DNA of 64,000 bases, taken from Prevotella sp. 885 (GTDB lineage Bacteria; Bacteroidota; Bacteroidia; Bacteroidales; Bacteroidaceae). Below the pieces are notes generated by a model. That model had not been told where the DNA came from. It saw only the letters and a list, made by a program, of their open reading frames with translations, and did not search any database. The stretch is from the NCBI RefSeq assembly GCF_002265625.1, contig NZ_NOVE01000005.1, positions 1 through 64,000 of the forward strand, read 5' to 3'. Made by a program: the position numbers and the translations under genes. Each line of letters starts with the position of its first letter. Position 1 is the first letter of the stretch. Positions 50,813-60,182 of this stretch are shown here, in pieces.

Positions 50813-52234
50813 ATGAAAACAATACAATATCTCGTAGCAGGAGCCATGATGCTCAGCATCTCAGCTCCGTCAATGGCACAGGACGTTAAGTCACAGGTAA
50901 CAGCCATCACAAAAGTAGTAGTAGACGCCAAGGGTGACGTCAACGCCACAAAGGCTCAGGTGAAGGACTTCATGAAGGCCAACAAGAAGAACGCAGAAGC
51001 TCTTGCAGGTCTCGGACGCGCTTTCCTCACAGCCAAGAATTATGAGCAGGCTAAGGTTTACGCCGACATGGCTATGAAGTTCGGCAAGAACGACGCAGCT
51101 GGCTATATCCTCCGCGGCGACATTGCCTCAGCAGAGGACAACGGTGGTGAAGCAGCATCTTACTATGAGATGGCCACACAGCAGGCTCCGCAGGAACCCT
51201 CTGCATACGTAAAGTACGCCCGTGTTTACCAGAAGGTTGACCCGCAGGGTGCAGTAGCTATGCTTGAGAAGCTCCGCTCTGTTAAGCCTGACTATCCTGT
51301 TGATGCAGCTGCTGGTTATATGTACTCTTCAAACAACCAGTTGAAGTCGGCAATGAACTATTACAACAAGGTGCAGGATCCTTCTACTCTTGAGGACTAC
51401 ATCCTCTTCGACTATGCTTCTACAGCATACGTACTCGACGAGTTCGAGAAGGCTCAGAACCTCGCAGACGCAGGTATCCACAAGTATCCGCAGTACAGCT
51501 CATTCAACCGTATCGGTCTCTTCGCAGCAGACAAGCAGAAGAAGTATGCAGAGGCAGTGACATACGGCAAGAATCTCTTCGCCGCTACTGACACCATCAA
51601 GTACACTGCTGCTGACTACAGCTACTATGCTGACGCTCTCATCAACACTGGCGACACACAGGCAGCTGTCGACGCTTACAAGAAGATTTCAGAGGTTGAC
51701 CCTGAGAACAAGGAAGTTAACAAGCTCATCGCCATGGCTTACTCAAAGGGCAAGCAGTTCCCTGAGGCTGTAGCCGCTTACAACAAGTATCTTGAGGTTA
51801 TGGGTGACGAAATCACATACAAGGACTACGACAGCTTCGCAGACATCTATCTGGAGCAGGCTGAAGCAGCTACAACAGACGCAGACAAGGACGCAGCTTA
51901 CAAGAACGCTGCCGACATGTACGGCAAGATTGCAGAAAAGTTCGACTATGCTGCCATCTACGCTGTAAACAAGCAGGCTACTGTTTATCACCTCATCAAC
52001 CCGGACGTAAAGGCTGGTATCGCTCTCCCATACTACAAGAAGCTCGTCGAGCTGGTAGAGGCAAAGGCAGACAAGACTGATTCTGACGTTAACAAGCTGG
52101 CTACAGCTTACACATATCTCGCCGTTCACTATATCCAGAACGACAAGAAGACAGAAGCTAAGCACTGGGCTGCCAAGCTGCTTGAGATTCGTCCTGACGA
52201 TCCCAACGCAACACAGATCATGAACATCAAGTAA
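50813..52234 (+). CDS. Periplasmic TPR-repeat protein of the TonB cluster
   Basis: This 473-residue protein has a signal peptide (MMLSISAPSMAQ, residues 1-23) followed by at least six tetratricopeptide-like helical pairs (NAEALAGLGRAFLTAKNYEQ; AAGYILRGDIASAEDNGGEA; DTQAAVDAYKKISEVDPENK; PEAVAAYNKYLEV). TPR proteins hold partners together; here the likely site is the periplasm. It follows the PstS-like gene after 179 bases, with its own leader. The T-ending codon bias is like that of the exbB-tonB genes and suggests high expression. Confidence 0.87.
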   Translation: MKTIQYLVAGAMMLSISAPSMAQDVKSQVTAITKVVVDAKGDVNATKAQVKDFMKANKKNAEALAGLGRAFLTAKNYEQAKVYADMAMKFGKNDAAGYILRGDIASAEDNGGEAASYYEMATQQAPQEPSAYVKYARVYQKVDPQGAVAMLEKLRSVKPDYPVDAAAGYMYSSNNQLKSAMNYYNKVQDPSTLEDYILFDYASTAYVLDEFEKAQNLADAGIHKYPQYSSFNRIGLFAADKQKKYAEAVTYGKNLFAATDTIKYTAADYSYYADALINTGDTQAAVDAYKKISEVDPENKEVNKLIAMAYSKGKQFPEAVAAYNKYLEVMGDEITYKDYDSFADIYLEQAEAATTDADKDAAYKNAADMYGKIAEKFDYAAIYAVNKQATVYHLINPDVKAGIALPYYKKLVELVEAKADKTDSDVNKLATAYTYLAVHYIQNDKKTEAKHWAAKLLEIRPDDPNATQIMNIK

Positions 52235-52301
52235 GGTGTTGTTAGGGTTCTCAGACAGAACCGCAATGTTCAGACAGAACACTTATCATTACTAAAATAA
52301 C

Positions 52302-52354
52302 AAGAGATTGCTCAGTTGAGGGTTATACATCCTCACCGAGCAATCTCTTTTTTG
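52302..52354 (+). terminator. Terminator after the TPR gene
   Basis: AAGAGATTGCTC..GAGG pairs with CCTC..GAGCAATCTCTT, then TTTTTG. It closes the TonB cluster. Confidence 0.92.
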
Positions 52355-52395
52355 TTTACGTTAAAGGAATGGGTAAACAGGAATTTATCTAACGA

Positions 52396-52521
52396 AGTTG
52401 AGAGTTGAGAGTTGAGAGTTGAAATTTGAGAGTGATGATTACCTTATTAAGTGTATAATAATCAATATATTAACTATCATACATATCATAACTCTCAACT
52501 CTCCATTCTCAACTCTCAACT
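52396..52521. repeat. AGTTGAG repeats in inverted arrangement
   Basis: The left side holds four tandem 7-base repeats (AGTTGAG with offsets, 52396-52431). The right side (52490-52521) holds AACTCTC repeats in the opposite sense. The two can pair across about 60 AT-rich bases. Together with the terminators at 52302 and 52615 this accounts for the gap 52235-52680; no gene is seen. Confidence 0.8.
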
Positions 52522-52614
52522 AAATAAACTGTAATTTATATTACAATGCAAAACGAGGAGGATATGGCATATTATATTCCCAAATAGACCTTGCTTACAT
52601 TCCTATAAACAGCA

Positions 52615-52649
52615 AACGCGCCCAGAAACTTTCGGATTCTGGGCGCGTT
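52615..52649 (-). terminator. Aldolase gene terminator
   Basis: AACGCGCCCAGAA and TTCTGGGCGCGTT form a perfect 13-pair stem with a nine-base loop, 32 bases past the aldolase stop codon. Confidence 0.85.
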
Positions 52650-52680
52650 GTTAGTTTGGTTGCTTGGTCAAGCCACTCGA

Positions 52681-53691
52681 TTAGTCGAGCTGAGCGAGCT
52701 TGTTGTCAGAGCCGAGCACGTCAATGATCTTGTGCTTGTACATCTGCTCCATGAGGTCGCGAGCGGGACCGCAGTACTTACGCGGGTCGAACTCACCTGG
52801 CTTGTCGTGGAATACCTTGCGAACAGCAGCGGTGAATGCGAGACGTGAGTCAGAGTCGATGTTGATCTTGCAAACAGCGCTCTTAGAAGCCTTGCGGAGC
52901 TGCTCCTCAGGAATACCAACAGCGTCGGGCAACTTGCCACCGAACTCGTTGATCATGTCAACATACTCCTGGGGAACTGAAGAAGAACCGTGGAGAACGA
53001 TTGGGAATCCAGGGAGCTTCTCCATGATCTCGTCGAGGACGTCGAATGCCAATGGAGGAGGAACGAGCTTGCCGGTCTTCGGGTCGCGTGTGCACTGCTC
53101 CGGTGTGAACTTGTAAGCACCGTGAGAAGTACCGATAGAGATAGCGAGTGAGTCAACACCTGTGCGGCTTGTGAAGTCGATAACCTCCTCAGGCTTTGTA
53201 TAGTGGCATACGTCTGAAGAAACCTCGTCCTCAACACCTGCCAATACACCGAGCTCACCCTCTACAGTTACGTCGAACTGATGAGCGTAGTCTACAACCT
53301 TCTTTGTAAGAGCGATGTTCTCCTCGTAAGGAAGAGCAGAACCGTCGATCATTACTGAAGAGAAGCCGAGGTCTACACAGCTCTTGCAAAGCTCGAAGCT
53401 GTCACCGTGGTCAAGGTGAAGAACAATCTCAGGATGCTTGCAGCCAAGCTCCTTAGCATACTCAACGGCACCCTCTGCCATGTAGCGGAGAAGAGTCTCG
53501 TTAGCGTAGTTGCGGGCACCCTTAGAAACCTGAAGGATAACCGGCGACTTGAGCTCTGAAGAAGCCTTGATGATGGCCTGGAGCTGCTCGAGGTTGTTGA
53601 AGTTGAATGCAGGGATAGCATAACCACCCTTGATGGCTCTTGCGAACATATCACGAGTGTTCACCAAGCCCAATTCTTTGTAGTTTACCAT
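52681..53691 (-). CDS. fba: Fructose-bisphosphate aldolase, class II
   Basis: This 336-residue enzyme has the class II landmarks: AIPAFNFNNLEQLQAII, HLDHGDSFELCKSCVDLGFS with zinc-binding His, VEGELGVLAGVEDEV, SIGTSHGAYKF and VLHGSSSVPQEYVDMINEFG. It splits fructose 1,6-bisphosphate in glycolysis and works in reverse in gluconeogenesis. Codon use is strongly biased to highly expressed forms. Its promoter at 53749-53780 matches the consensus at every position. Confidence 0.96.
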   Translation of the reverse strand: MVNYKELGLVNTRDMFARAIKGGYAIPAFNFNNLEQLQAIIKASSELKSPVILQVSKGARNYANETLLRYMAEGAVEYAKELGCKHPEIVLHLDHGDSFELCKSCVDLGFSSVMIDGSALPYEENIALTKKVVDYAHQFDVTVEGELGVLAGVEDEVSSDVCHYTKPEEVIDFTSRTGVDSLAISIGTSHGAYKFTPEQCTRDPKTGKLVPPPLAFDVLDEIMEKLPGFPIVLHGSSSVPQEYVDMINEFGGKLPDAVGIPEEQLRKASKSAVCKINIDSDSRLAFTAAVRKVFHDKPGEFDPRKYCGPARDLMEQMYKHKIIDVLGSDNKLAQLD

Positions 53692-53748
53692 AATTGTATA
53701 AAAAATAGTTTTTATAAAACGTTTATATATATCGTTTTTTTACTAAGT

Positions 53749-53780
53749 GCAAAGTTAACATATTAATTTGTCACTACAAA
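53749..53780 (-). promoter_or_regulatory. Promoter of the aldolase gene
   Basis: TTTG (53780-53777), 19 bases, TAACTTTGC (53757-53749) on the minus strand. A second TAACTTTG overlaps the -33 site (53784-53777), so two start sites are possible. Confidence 0.8.
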
Positions 53781-53896
53781 GTTAACATTCATTTTTTTAC
53801 ATTACATTAGTATTTCTGCTATCCCCAGTTTACATTTCATAAACATTACGATTGGAATAAAAAGCGCATATAAGTAGTAAATATCAGAACAAATGA

Positions 53897-53928
53897 TTGG
53901 ATAATCGGAACATTATCACTACATTTGC
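53897..53928 (+). promoter_or_regulatory. susC-susD promoter
   Basis: TTG (53897-53899), 20 bases, TACATTTGC (53920-53928). The leader is about 80 nt. No anti-sigma/sigma pair or other regulator lies beside the operon. The remaining 53692-54014 region carries only this and the divergent aldolase promoter. Confidence 0.78.
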
Positions 53929-54014
53929 ACCGTGTGGATATACGTAACCATATCATACTAAAACAAAATATCAAGAAAACTACATCATATTTTTTATAAC
54001 TTAAATCAAGAAAC

Positions 54015-57000
54015 ATGGGAAAAGGTTTTTCTAAACAGAATTGGATGTGGGGCTTCTTCGGAGCCGCCGCATGTTCCATGCTATCATTTTCCTCCTCGGC
54101 TTATGCTGGCACTGTCTACAAGAAGAGCCCTGAGGTGCTTATGCAGCAGTATGGAAGCATAACCATCAAGGGTGTCGTAAAGGATGCCAATGGCGAACCT
54201 GTCATCGGAGCATCTGTGAAGATGGTAGGCGGCAAGGCAGGAACCATCACCGACATAGACGGACGCTTCGCCATGCAGGTGAAGCCGGGAGCAAGCGTAG
54301 AGGTATCATACATCGGATATCTGCCTGAGACGTTCAAGGCCATCCAGAACGCCAAAGACTTTAACATCACACTCCGTGAGGACAGCAAAATGCTGAACGA
54401 GGTGGTTGCTATCGGTTATGGCACAGCCACAAAGAAGAAGGACCTTTCGGCTGCCATCGGCGTTGTCAGCAACGTAGACGAACTCGCCGTACGCCCTGTT
54501 ACCTCTACAGAGGGCATGCTTCAGGGACAGCTTGCCGGTGTGACCGTCACAGCTGACGGCGGCGACCCGACAGCCAATCCCAACATCGTAATCCGTGGCC
54601 AAGGCTCACAGAACGGCGACAACGTGCTGTGGGTGGTTGACGGAGTGCCCGGCGCTCCCATCGCTTCACTTAACGACATCGAGTCTATCGTAGTGCTCAA
54701 GGACGCCGCTTCGGCTGCCATCTACGGTGCACAGTCCGGAGCGGGCGGCGTAGTGCTCGTAACCACAAAGAAAGCCAAGAAGGGCCAGACATCCATCTCG
54801 TACGACGGCATGGTTGGCATCCGCAACGCCATGAACCTCCCCACTCCGCTCAACGCCGAGCAGGAGATTGAGATGCGCAAGCGCTCGTATGCCAGTGCAG
54901 GAATGAATCTGCCCACAGGTTGGGACGTTACGAAGAACCCGTGGGTGGGCACCACACGCACCAACTGGATGGACGAGGTGTTCCGCACCGCCTTCTATCA
55001 GCGCCATAACGTAGCGCTCAGCACCGGCAACGAGACATCCACCAACCGCCTCTCATTCGCTTACGACAACGATGAGGGAATCATGCGCTACACTTTCAAC
55101 AAGAACCTCGCCCTCCACTACACCGGCAAGTATCAGCTCAACAAGTGGGTATCCATCAGCGAAGACTTCGTATGGAAGAACACGGAGAACCGCACCACAG
55201 CCACAAACGAAGGCTATACCGGACCTATCCTCTCCGCCATCTACATGCCTGCCAGCGCCACCGTATACAGCCCGTTCACACAGAGCGGATTCGGAGGCAC
55301 CACAACGGAGGATCCTGCATACATAGCCAAGTACGGATCTTTCGCTGACATCCACGGCGATGCTGTCAATCCGATAAGCACTCTCTCATCTAAGAATATC
55401 TTCAACCGCACCAACGACGCATGGTCTACCACATCGTTGGAAATCGGCAACGTCATTCCTGGACTGAAGTTCGTGAGCCGCTTCACATACAATCTCCAGA
55501 CCAACTACTACAAGCAGTTCTCACCGCGTCGTGACGAGGTGGGCAAGCCTGACGGTGCCAACTCTCTCGACGAGAGCACATACCGCACCGACCAGTGGAA
55601 GACGGAGAACACGCTTACTTATGACAATACCTTCGGCAAGCACACCGTAGGCGCCCTCTTCTCCACCACCGCCGACCACTACAACGTGCGCGGCTTCGAG
55701 GTAAACGGCAAGACATTCGCTGACGAGTCGGCTTACCTGCAGTATCTCGCTTACGCCGGATCAGTATCCGCCAAGGACTATCTCACCGGTCCTGACGCCA
55801 ACGTCTCGCTCATCGGCCGCTTGGCTTACTCTTACGACGACCGCTACTTCCTCACCGCTTCTTGGCGTCGCGACTATGCCGGCCGTCTGCCCAAGACAAA
55901 GAACCACGGCGACTTCCCCGCTGTCACAGCTGGATGGAAAATCTCCAACGAGTCGTTCTTTCCGAAGAATGACGTAGTATCGCTCTTGAAGCTCCGCGCT
56001 TCTTGGGGTCGTGTGGGCAACCTCGGTTCCATCGGCTACAACTATCGCTCGGCTCTGCTCTCAAAGAACTCATGGCAGGAGCAGGCACAGTACGGTGTCG
56101 AGAAAAACAAGTTGTGGGATACATTCATCTATAACTCTATAGCTCTCAACAACAACCTTACTTGGGAGACATCCGAGCAGTTCGACCTCGGTCTTGACAT
56201 CAACATGTTCAACGACCGCTTGGCTATGCAATTCGACTGGTACGAGAAGCGCACCTTCGACCTCATCCAGACACAATCAATGAACTGGCCAAGCTCTATC
56301 GGTCTGGACGCTATGCTCGTCAATCAAGGCGAGGTTCGCAACCGTGGCTTCGAGGCATCCATTAACTGGAACGACCGCATCAACAAGGACTGGTCATACT
56401 TCGTAAGCGGCAACTTCTCATGGCTGAAGAACTGGGTTAGCGACATAGGCGTGAAGGACGCTGAAGGCAACAAGGGCGTATGGACCGGCGACGGCTCGTT
56501 CCGCATCATTCCTTACTGCTATCAGGACGCAGAGGGTCAGCCCCTCGGATCGTTCTATCTTATCAAGAACGCAGGAATCTTCCAGAGCGACGCAGAAGCA
56601 GCTGCATACGTCGACAAGGACGGCAACCGCATCCAGCCTAACGCAAAGGCTGGCGACCTGAAGTTCATCGACAAGAACGGCGACGGCAAGATCACCGATG
56701 ACGACCGCCAGTACTGTGGCTCTGCCACTCCGAAGTACACCTTCTCGCTCTCAGGCGGCTTCACATGGAAGGACCTTTCGTTCTCTGCAATGCTCCAGGG
56801 CGTGGCAGGTGCCAAGGCCATGAACGTGGCTAAGTGTATGACTCTCTCTGACGTTGAGGGCAACTTCAACCGCGACTCGCGCATCCTCGACGCATGGAGC
56901 GAGACCAACCGCGGCTCTGACATTCCGCGTCTCTCGAAGAACGATCCTAACGGCAACTTCTCTACAGCTTCTGACTGGTACTTGGAGAACGCTTCTTACC

Positions 57001-57221
57001 TGCGTCTGAAGAACGTGACCGTAAGCTACGACCTCACCAATCTTCTCCGCAAGTGCGCTCACCTTAACAGCCGCAGCAGCCGCCTCAGCGTTTACGTCAG
57101 CGGTGAGAACCTCTTCACCATCACCGACTACACGGGCATCGATCCCGAGTGTGGCGGATGGGACGCTATGAAGTATCCGGTGGCACGTACTTTCTCATTC
57201 GGCGTGAAACTTACTTACTAA
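54015..57221 (+). CDS. susC: SusC-family TonB-dependent outer-membrane transporter
   Basis: This 1068-residue protein has an N-terminal signal (MWGFFGAAACSMLSFSSSAYA), a carboxypeptidase-regulatory-like beta-sandwich at about 50-125 (ITIKGVVKDANGEPVIGASV), a TonB box (NEVVAIGYGT near 130), a plug domain with the SusC hallmark LQGQLAGVTVTADGGDP and VLKDAASAAIYGAQSGAGGV, then the beta-barrel. It takes up a bound glycan or other large nutrient through the outer membrane, powered by TonB. No signal-transduction extension for an ECF sigma partner is present. susD follows after 21 bases. The substrate cannot be read from sequence. Confidence 0.95.
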   Translation: MGKGFSKQNWMWGFFGAAACSMLSFSSSAYAGTVYKKSPEVLMQQYGSITIKGVVKDANGEPVIGASVKMVGGKAGTITDIDGRFAMQVKPGASVEVSYIGYLPETFKAIQNAKDFNITLREDSKMLNEVVAIGYGTATKKKDLSAAIGVVSNVDELAVRPVTSTEGMLQGQLAGVTVTADGGDPTANPNIVIRGQGSQNGDNVLWVVDGVPGAPIASLNDIESIVVLKDAASAAIYGAQSGAGGVVLVTTKKAKKGQTSISYDGMVGIRNAMNLPTPLNAEQEIEMRKRSYASAGMNLPTGWDVTKNPWVGTTRTNWMDEVFRTAFYQRHNVALSTGNETSTNRLSFAYDNDEGIMRYTFNKNLALHYTGKYQLNKWVSISEDFVWKNTENRTTATNEGYTGPILSAIYMPASATVYSPFTQSGFGGTTTEDPAYIAKYGSFADIHGDAVNPISTLSSKNIFNRTNDAWSTTSLEIGNVIPGLKFVSRFTYNLQTNYYKQFSPRRDEVGKPDGANSLDESTYRTDQWKTENTLTYDNTFGKHTVGALFSTTADHYNVRGFEVNGKTFADESAYLQYLAYAGSVSAKDYLTGPDANVSLIGRLAYSYDDRYFLTASWRRDYAGRLPKTKNHGDFPAVTAGWKISNESFFPKNDVVSLLKLRASWGRVGNLGSIGYNYRSALLSKNSWQEQAQYGVEKNKLWDTFIYNSIALNNNLTWETSEQFDLGLDINMFNDRLAMQFDWYEKRTFDLIQTQSMNWPSSIGLDAMLVNQGEVRNRGFEASINWNDRINKDWSYFVSGNFSWLKNWVSDIGVKDAEGNKGVWTGDGSFRIIPYCYQDAEGQPLGSFYLIKNAGIFQSDAEAAAYVDKDGNRIQPNAKAGDLKFIDKNGDGKITDDDRQYCGSATPKYTFSLSGGFTWKDLSFSAMLQGVAGAKAMNVAKCMTLSDVEGNFNRDSRILDAWSETNRGSDIPRLSKNDPNGNFSTASDWYLENASYLRLKNVTVSYDLTNLLRKCAHLNSRSSRLSVYVSGENLFTITDYTGIDPECGGWDAMKYPVARTFSFGVKLTY

Positions 57222-57242
57222 TCCTACAAAAAAGCAATATCT

Positions 57243-58880
57243 ATGAAAGCAAAATATTTATTGACTGCCGTGCTTTCTGCGGCACTGCTTAGTTCGTGTA
57301 GCGATTTCCTCGACGTACAGAAGGAAGGCGACCCTACCACGACGCTATATTTCACTAATGACGACCAGGCCATTGACGCCGTGGACGCTCTCTATGCCCC
57401 CATCCATCAGGAGGGACTGTTCGGTCGCGAAATGTTCTGGGAGCAGGGTGGCGCATGCGACATTGTTTGGGGACGTACCCGCAACTACAACACTCTCGCC
57501 ACACTCCAGTACACCGGCGAGGAGAGTCCGCTGAAGGGCACATACGAGCGTCTGATGAACATAGTGTCGCGCTCCAACTGGGTGGTCGACCAGCTTCTGA
57601 AGAAGGAATCGTCAAAGGCGCTCACCAATGTGGAGAAGCGTTCTCTCGGCGAGGCTTACTTCATGCGTGCCTTCAGCCATTTCTACGTGGCTTACCGTTA
57701 CGGCACGGACAAGCAGGGCGTGCCATTCACACGCTATGAGGACTATCCCGGCGGATACGACAACTCCATCCCAAAGCAGCAGGCTTCTGTAGTGGACAAC
57801 TACAAGCTTATCATCGAAGACCTCGACAACGCCATCAATTACCTGCCCAAGTTTGAGGAATACGACATTGACAATCGCGGTCGTGCACACAAGGCAGCAG
57901 CCGTGGCATACAAGGCCAAGGTTTACGCTTACTGGGCTACATGGGACAAGACACAGTGGGAGAACGTCATAAAGATGGTCAACTCTCTGGAGAGCGACTA
58001 CGGTCGCGACCTCGCTCCTGAGTTTGCCGATGTCTTCTCTTCAGACTTTGCCAACTACTGGACCAAGGAGTATCTCTTCGGCATCGCCGGAACCGGTGGC
58101 GACACCCCCGGTGGTTCTGAATTCCCCGGCGTAATCCTTGAGAACAAGGGTTGGGGCATCTACAACGGTTGGGGCCAGATAAAGCCCTCTTTAGACATCT
58201 TCGAGGAAATGCTTAAGGACGGTGCCGGCAACGCCCGCATCACCCGCTCAGTCCTCGAGTACGGACAGGAGTTCCAGTTCTTCGGCGAAACACGCAAGTT
58301 CTTCTCTACGTCAGACGTCGAGTCGGGCTTCATGATCAACAAGTATATGGATCCGTTCAAGCACGAGGACGCCACAAAGGCATACGTCAGCTCCAACGGC
58401 AACTGGCCTACAGCCCGCGTAAACCTCCCGCTTGTACGCTTCGCAGACATGCTGTTGCTCCGCGCCGAGGCTTACCTCGCCACCGGTCATGCCGACAAGG
58501 CTGCCACAGACATCAACCGCATCCGTACACGCTCTCACCTCACTCCGCTCACCGGCAACGCCACATGGACCGACCTCTATCACGAGCGCCGCTGCGAGCT
58601 TGCCTTCGAGTTCACCGACCACCTCTACGACCTGAAGCGCTGGTATCACTCTGGTGACGCAGAAATAAAGGATTGCGCATCGAAGGAGCTCAACGCTCAT
58701 CCGCGTGCCCGCCACTATGCAGACCGTTCTGACTGGAACAGCACCTTCACCGTAGGCGACTATGAGGACTATCAGAACAAGAGCACATATCAGGACTATA
58801 TGATAGCCTTCCCCTACCCGTCAACCGAAATCACAAAGTCTGGTGGCGCTCTGAAGCAGAACGAGGGCTACACCAAGTAA
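57243..58880 (+). CDS. susD: SusD-family surface nutrient-binding lipoprotein
   Basis: This 545-residue protein has a lipobox LLSSCSDFLD (Cys19) and the SusD helical TPR-like scaffold: KRSLGEAYFMRAFSHFYVAY, the RxxE/D-rich PLVRFADMLLLRAEAYLATG and the late family motif YHERRCELAFEFTDHLYDLKRW. It lies on top of the SusC barrel as a lid and binds the substrate. Length and motifs are standard. It ends at the terminator at 58914. Confidence 0.95.
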   Translation: MKAKYLLTAVLSAALLSSCSDFLDVQKEGDPTTTLYFTNDDQAIDAVDALYAPIHQEGLFGREMFWEQGGACDIVWGRTRNYNTLATLQYTGEESPLKGTYERLMNIVSRSNWVVDQLLKKESSKALTNVEKRSLGEAYFMRAFSHFYVAYRYGTDKQGVPFTRYEDYPGGYDNSIPKQQASVVDNYKLIIEDLDNAINYLPKFEEYDIDNRGRAHKAAAVAYKAKVYAYWATWDKTQWENVIKMVNSLESDYGRDLAPEFADVFSSDFANYWTKEYLFGIAGTGGDTPGGSEFPGVILENKGWGIYNGWGQIKPSLDIFEEMLKDGAGNARITRSVLEYGQEFQFFGETRKFFSTSDVESGFMINKYMDPFKHEDATKAYVSSNGNWPTARVNLPLVRFADMLLLRAEAYLATGHADKAATDINRIRTRSHLTPLTGNATWTDLYHERRCELAFEFTDHLYDLKRWYHSGDAEIKDCASKELNAHPRARHYADRSDWNSTFTVGDYEDYQNKSTYQDYMIAFPYPSTEITKSGGALKQNEGYTK

Positions 58881-58913
58881 GAAAACCGAGCGTAATGATA
58901 CGCTACAGATAAA

Positions 58914-58955
58914 GACTCCACATGGCGATGAAAGATTGCCGTGCGGAGTTTTTTT
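58914..58955 (+). terminator. susC-susD terminator
   Basis: ACTCCaCATGGC pairs with GCCgTGcGGAGT with two mismatches, then seven T. Confidence 0.85.
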
Positions 58956-58988
58956 ATGTAACAGCCTCGTTATTCGGAATATTTTATC

Positions 58989-58996
58989 TACTTTTG
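58989..58996 (+). promoter_or_regulatory. -7 promoter box (TACTTTTG) of the Rpn-family gene
   Basis: Matches TAnnTTTG, 25 bases before the ATG at 59021. No -33 TTG at 19-21 bases. Confidence 0.5.
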
Positions 58997-59020
58997 TAAA
59001 AACAATAAAACCAGAAAGTT

Positions 59021-60010
59021 ATGTTTATACATGTAGCCAACCCGATTTACGACTCCGTGTTCAAATACATCATGGAGGACGAGCGCATAGCCAAGACCAT
59101 GCTGTCCGCTTTGCTGAAGAAAGAAGTGGTGCACGTGACGGTACGTCCGCATGAATACAGCAACACCACACGCGACACGCTCTCTATGTTCCGCATTGAC
59201 TTCGCGGCTACCGTTCGTGAGTGCGAAGGCGATGTGGAGAAGAACCGTGTTGTGCTGATTGAGCTGCAGAAGACATGGCTCAACACAGAAACACTCCGTT
59301 TCCGCCAGTATCTCGGAGCACAATACAGCAACAAGAGCAACATACGCGAAGAAGACGAGAAAGGCTTTGCTTACCCGATGGTGGCTGTATATCTCCTCGG
59401 ACACCGTGTCGGAAATATCAATGAACCGATAGTATACGTCAATCACGACGTGTTCGACTATAACGGCAACATCGTGAAGGAAGGCAGCGAAGAGCCATTC
59501 GTGGAGAGTCTCACCCATAACAGTATCATCGTTCAGATACCGCTTCTGCACGGCAATGTGAACAATCGTCTCGAGAAGGTGCTCAGCGTGTTCGACCAAA
59601 CCCAGGTGGAGGGCAACACGCAGCAGGTGCTCAAGATAGACGAGGACAAGTATGCCGACGACAACGACATGCTGTACGTGCTGCATAAGCTCACAGCTGC
59701 CGCTGCCAACTCAGAGATGCGACAGGATATGAACGTCGAGGACGAATACTATAAGGCCATTGAGGATCGCGACACTGCCATCATGCAGCGAGACAAAATA
59801 CTGAAAGAACAAGAGGAACAGCTTTCGCAGCAGAACGAACAGCTTTCGCAGCAGAGCGAACAACTTTCGCAGCAGAGCGAACAGCTTTCGCAGCAGAACG
59901 AACAGCTACGCAATATGGCTAAAGCACTATTCGCCAAGGGAATGACAGAAGAACAGATTTCGGAAATGACCGGTATCAATGTTGAAAATATAACAAAGCT
60001 TCTGAAATAA
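59021..60010 (+). CDS. Rpn/PDDEXK-family nuclease-transposase protein with a repeat coiled coil
   Basis: This 329-residue protein starts MFIHVANPIYDSVFKYIMED, typical of the Rpn (recombination-promoting nuclease, transposase_31-like) and PD-(D/E)xK transposase group. Asp60 (FRIDFAATV) and Glu81-Leu-Gln83-Lys84 (VVLIELQKTW) fit the active site. Residues 1-250 form the nuclease-like region (also RFRQYLGAQYSNKS and VEGNTQQVLKIDED). Residues about 260-298 are four exact heptads QLSQQ(N/S)E, a coiled coil made by a 21-bp tandem repeat. The protein ends with a small helical piece (MTEEQISEMTGINVENITKL). Such genes occur in many copies in Bacteroidetes; the biological role is unsettled. Confidence 0.85.
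   Translation: MFIHVANPIYDSVFKYIMEDERIAKTMLSALLKKEVVHVTVRPHEYSNTTRDTLSMFRIDFAATVRECEGDVEKNRVVLIELQKTWLNTETLRFRQYLGAQYSNKSNIREEDEKGFAYPMVAVYLLGHRVGNINEPIVYVNHDVFDYNGNIVKEGSEEPFVESLTHNSIIVQIPLLHGNVNNRLEKVLSVFDQTQVEGNTQQVLKIDEDKYADDNDMLYVLHKLTAAAANSEMRQDMNVEDEYYKAIEDRDTAIMQRDKILKEQEEQLSQQNEQLSQQSEQLSQQSEQLSQQNEQLRNMAKALFAKGMTEEQISEMTGINVENITKLLK
59819..59902 (+). repeat. Four 21-bp tandem repeats in the Rpn-family gene
   Basis: Units beginning CAGCTTTCGCAGCAGA lie at 59819, 59840, 59861 and 59882 (one has CAACTTT). Each encodes one heptad, so gain or loss of units keeps the frame and changes coiled-coil length. Confidence 0.92.
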
Positions 60011-60069
60011 GACAATAAAGCTAATCAAAAATTTAGCAAAACCAAAGCTAAAGTCATCTTACTTCAGCT

Positions 60070-60143
60070 GATACACATGCTTACTTCGGTCGATGCACAT
60101 GCTTACATCAATTGATACGCATGCTTACATCGACCGAAGTAAG
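60070..60143. repeat. Three short units at exact 22-bp period, with an inverted flank
   Basis: GATACACATGCTTACTTC (60070), GATGCACATGCTTACATC (60092) and GATACGCATGCTTACATC (60114) are exactly 22 bases apart. CTTACTTCGGTCGATG (60080-60095) is the exact reverse complement of 60128-60143, so the array can also fold into a hairpin. It lies between the 3' ends of the Rpn-family gene and the phosphatase gene on the opposite strand. Confidence 0.85.
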
Positions 60144-60182
60144 ACTACATTATAAGCCTTTCGGCATAACAATTCCTATTGT

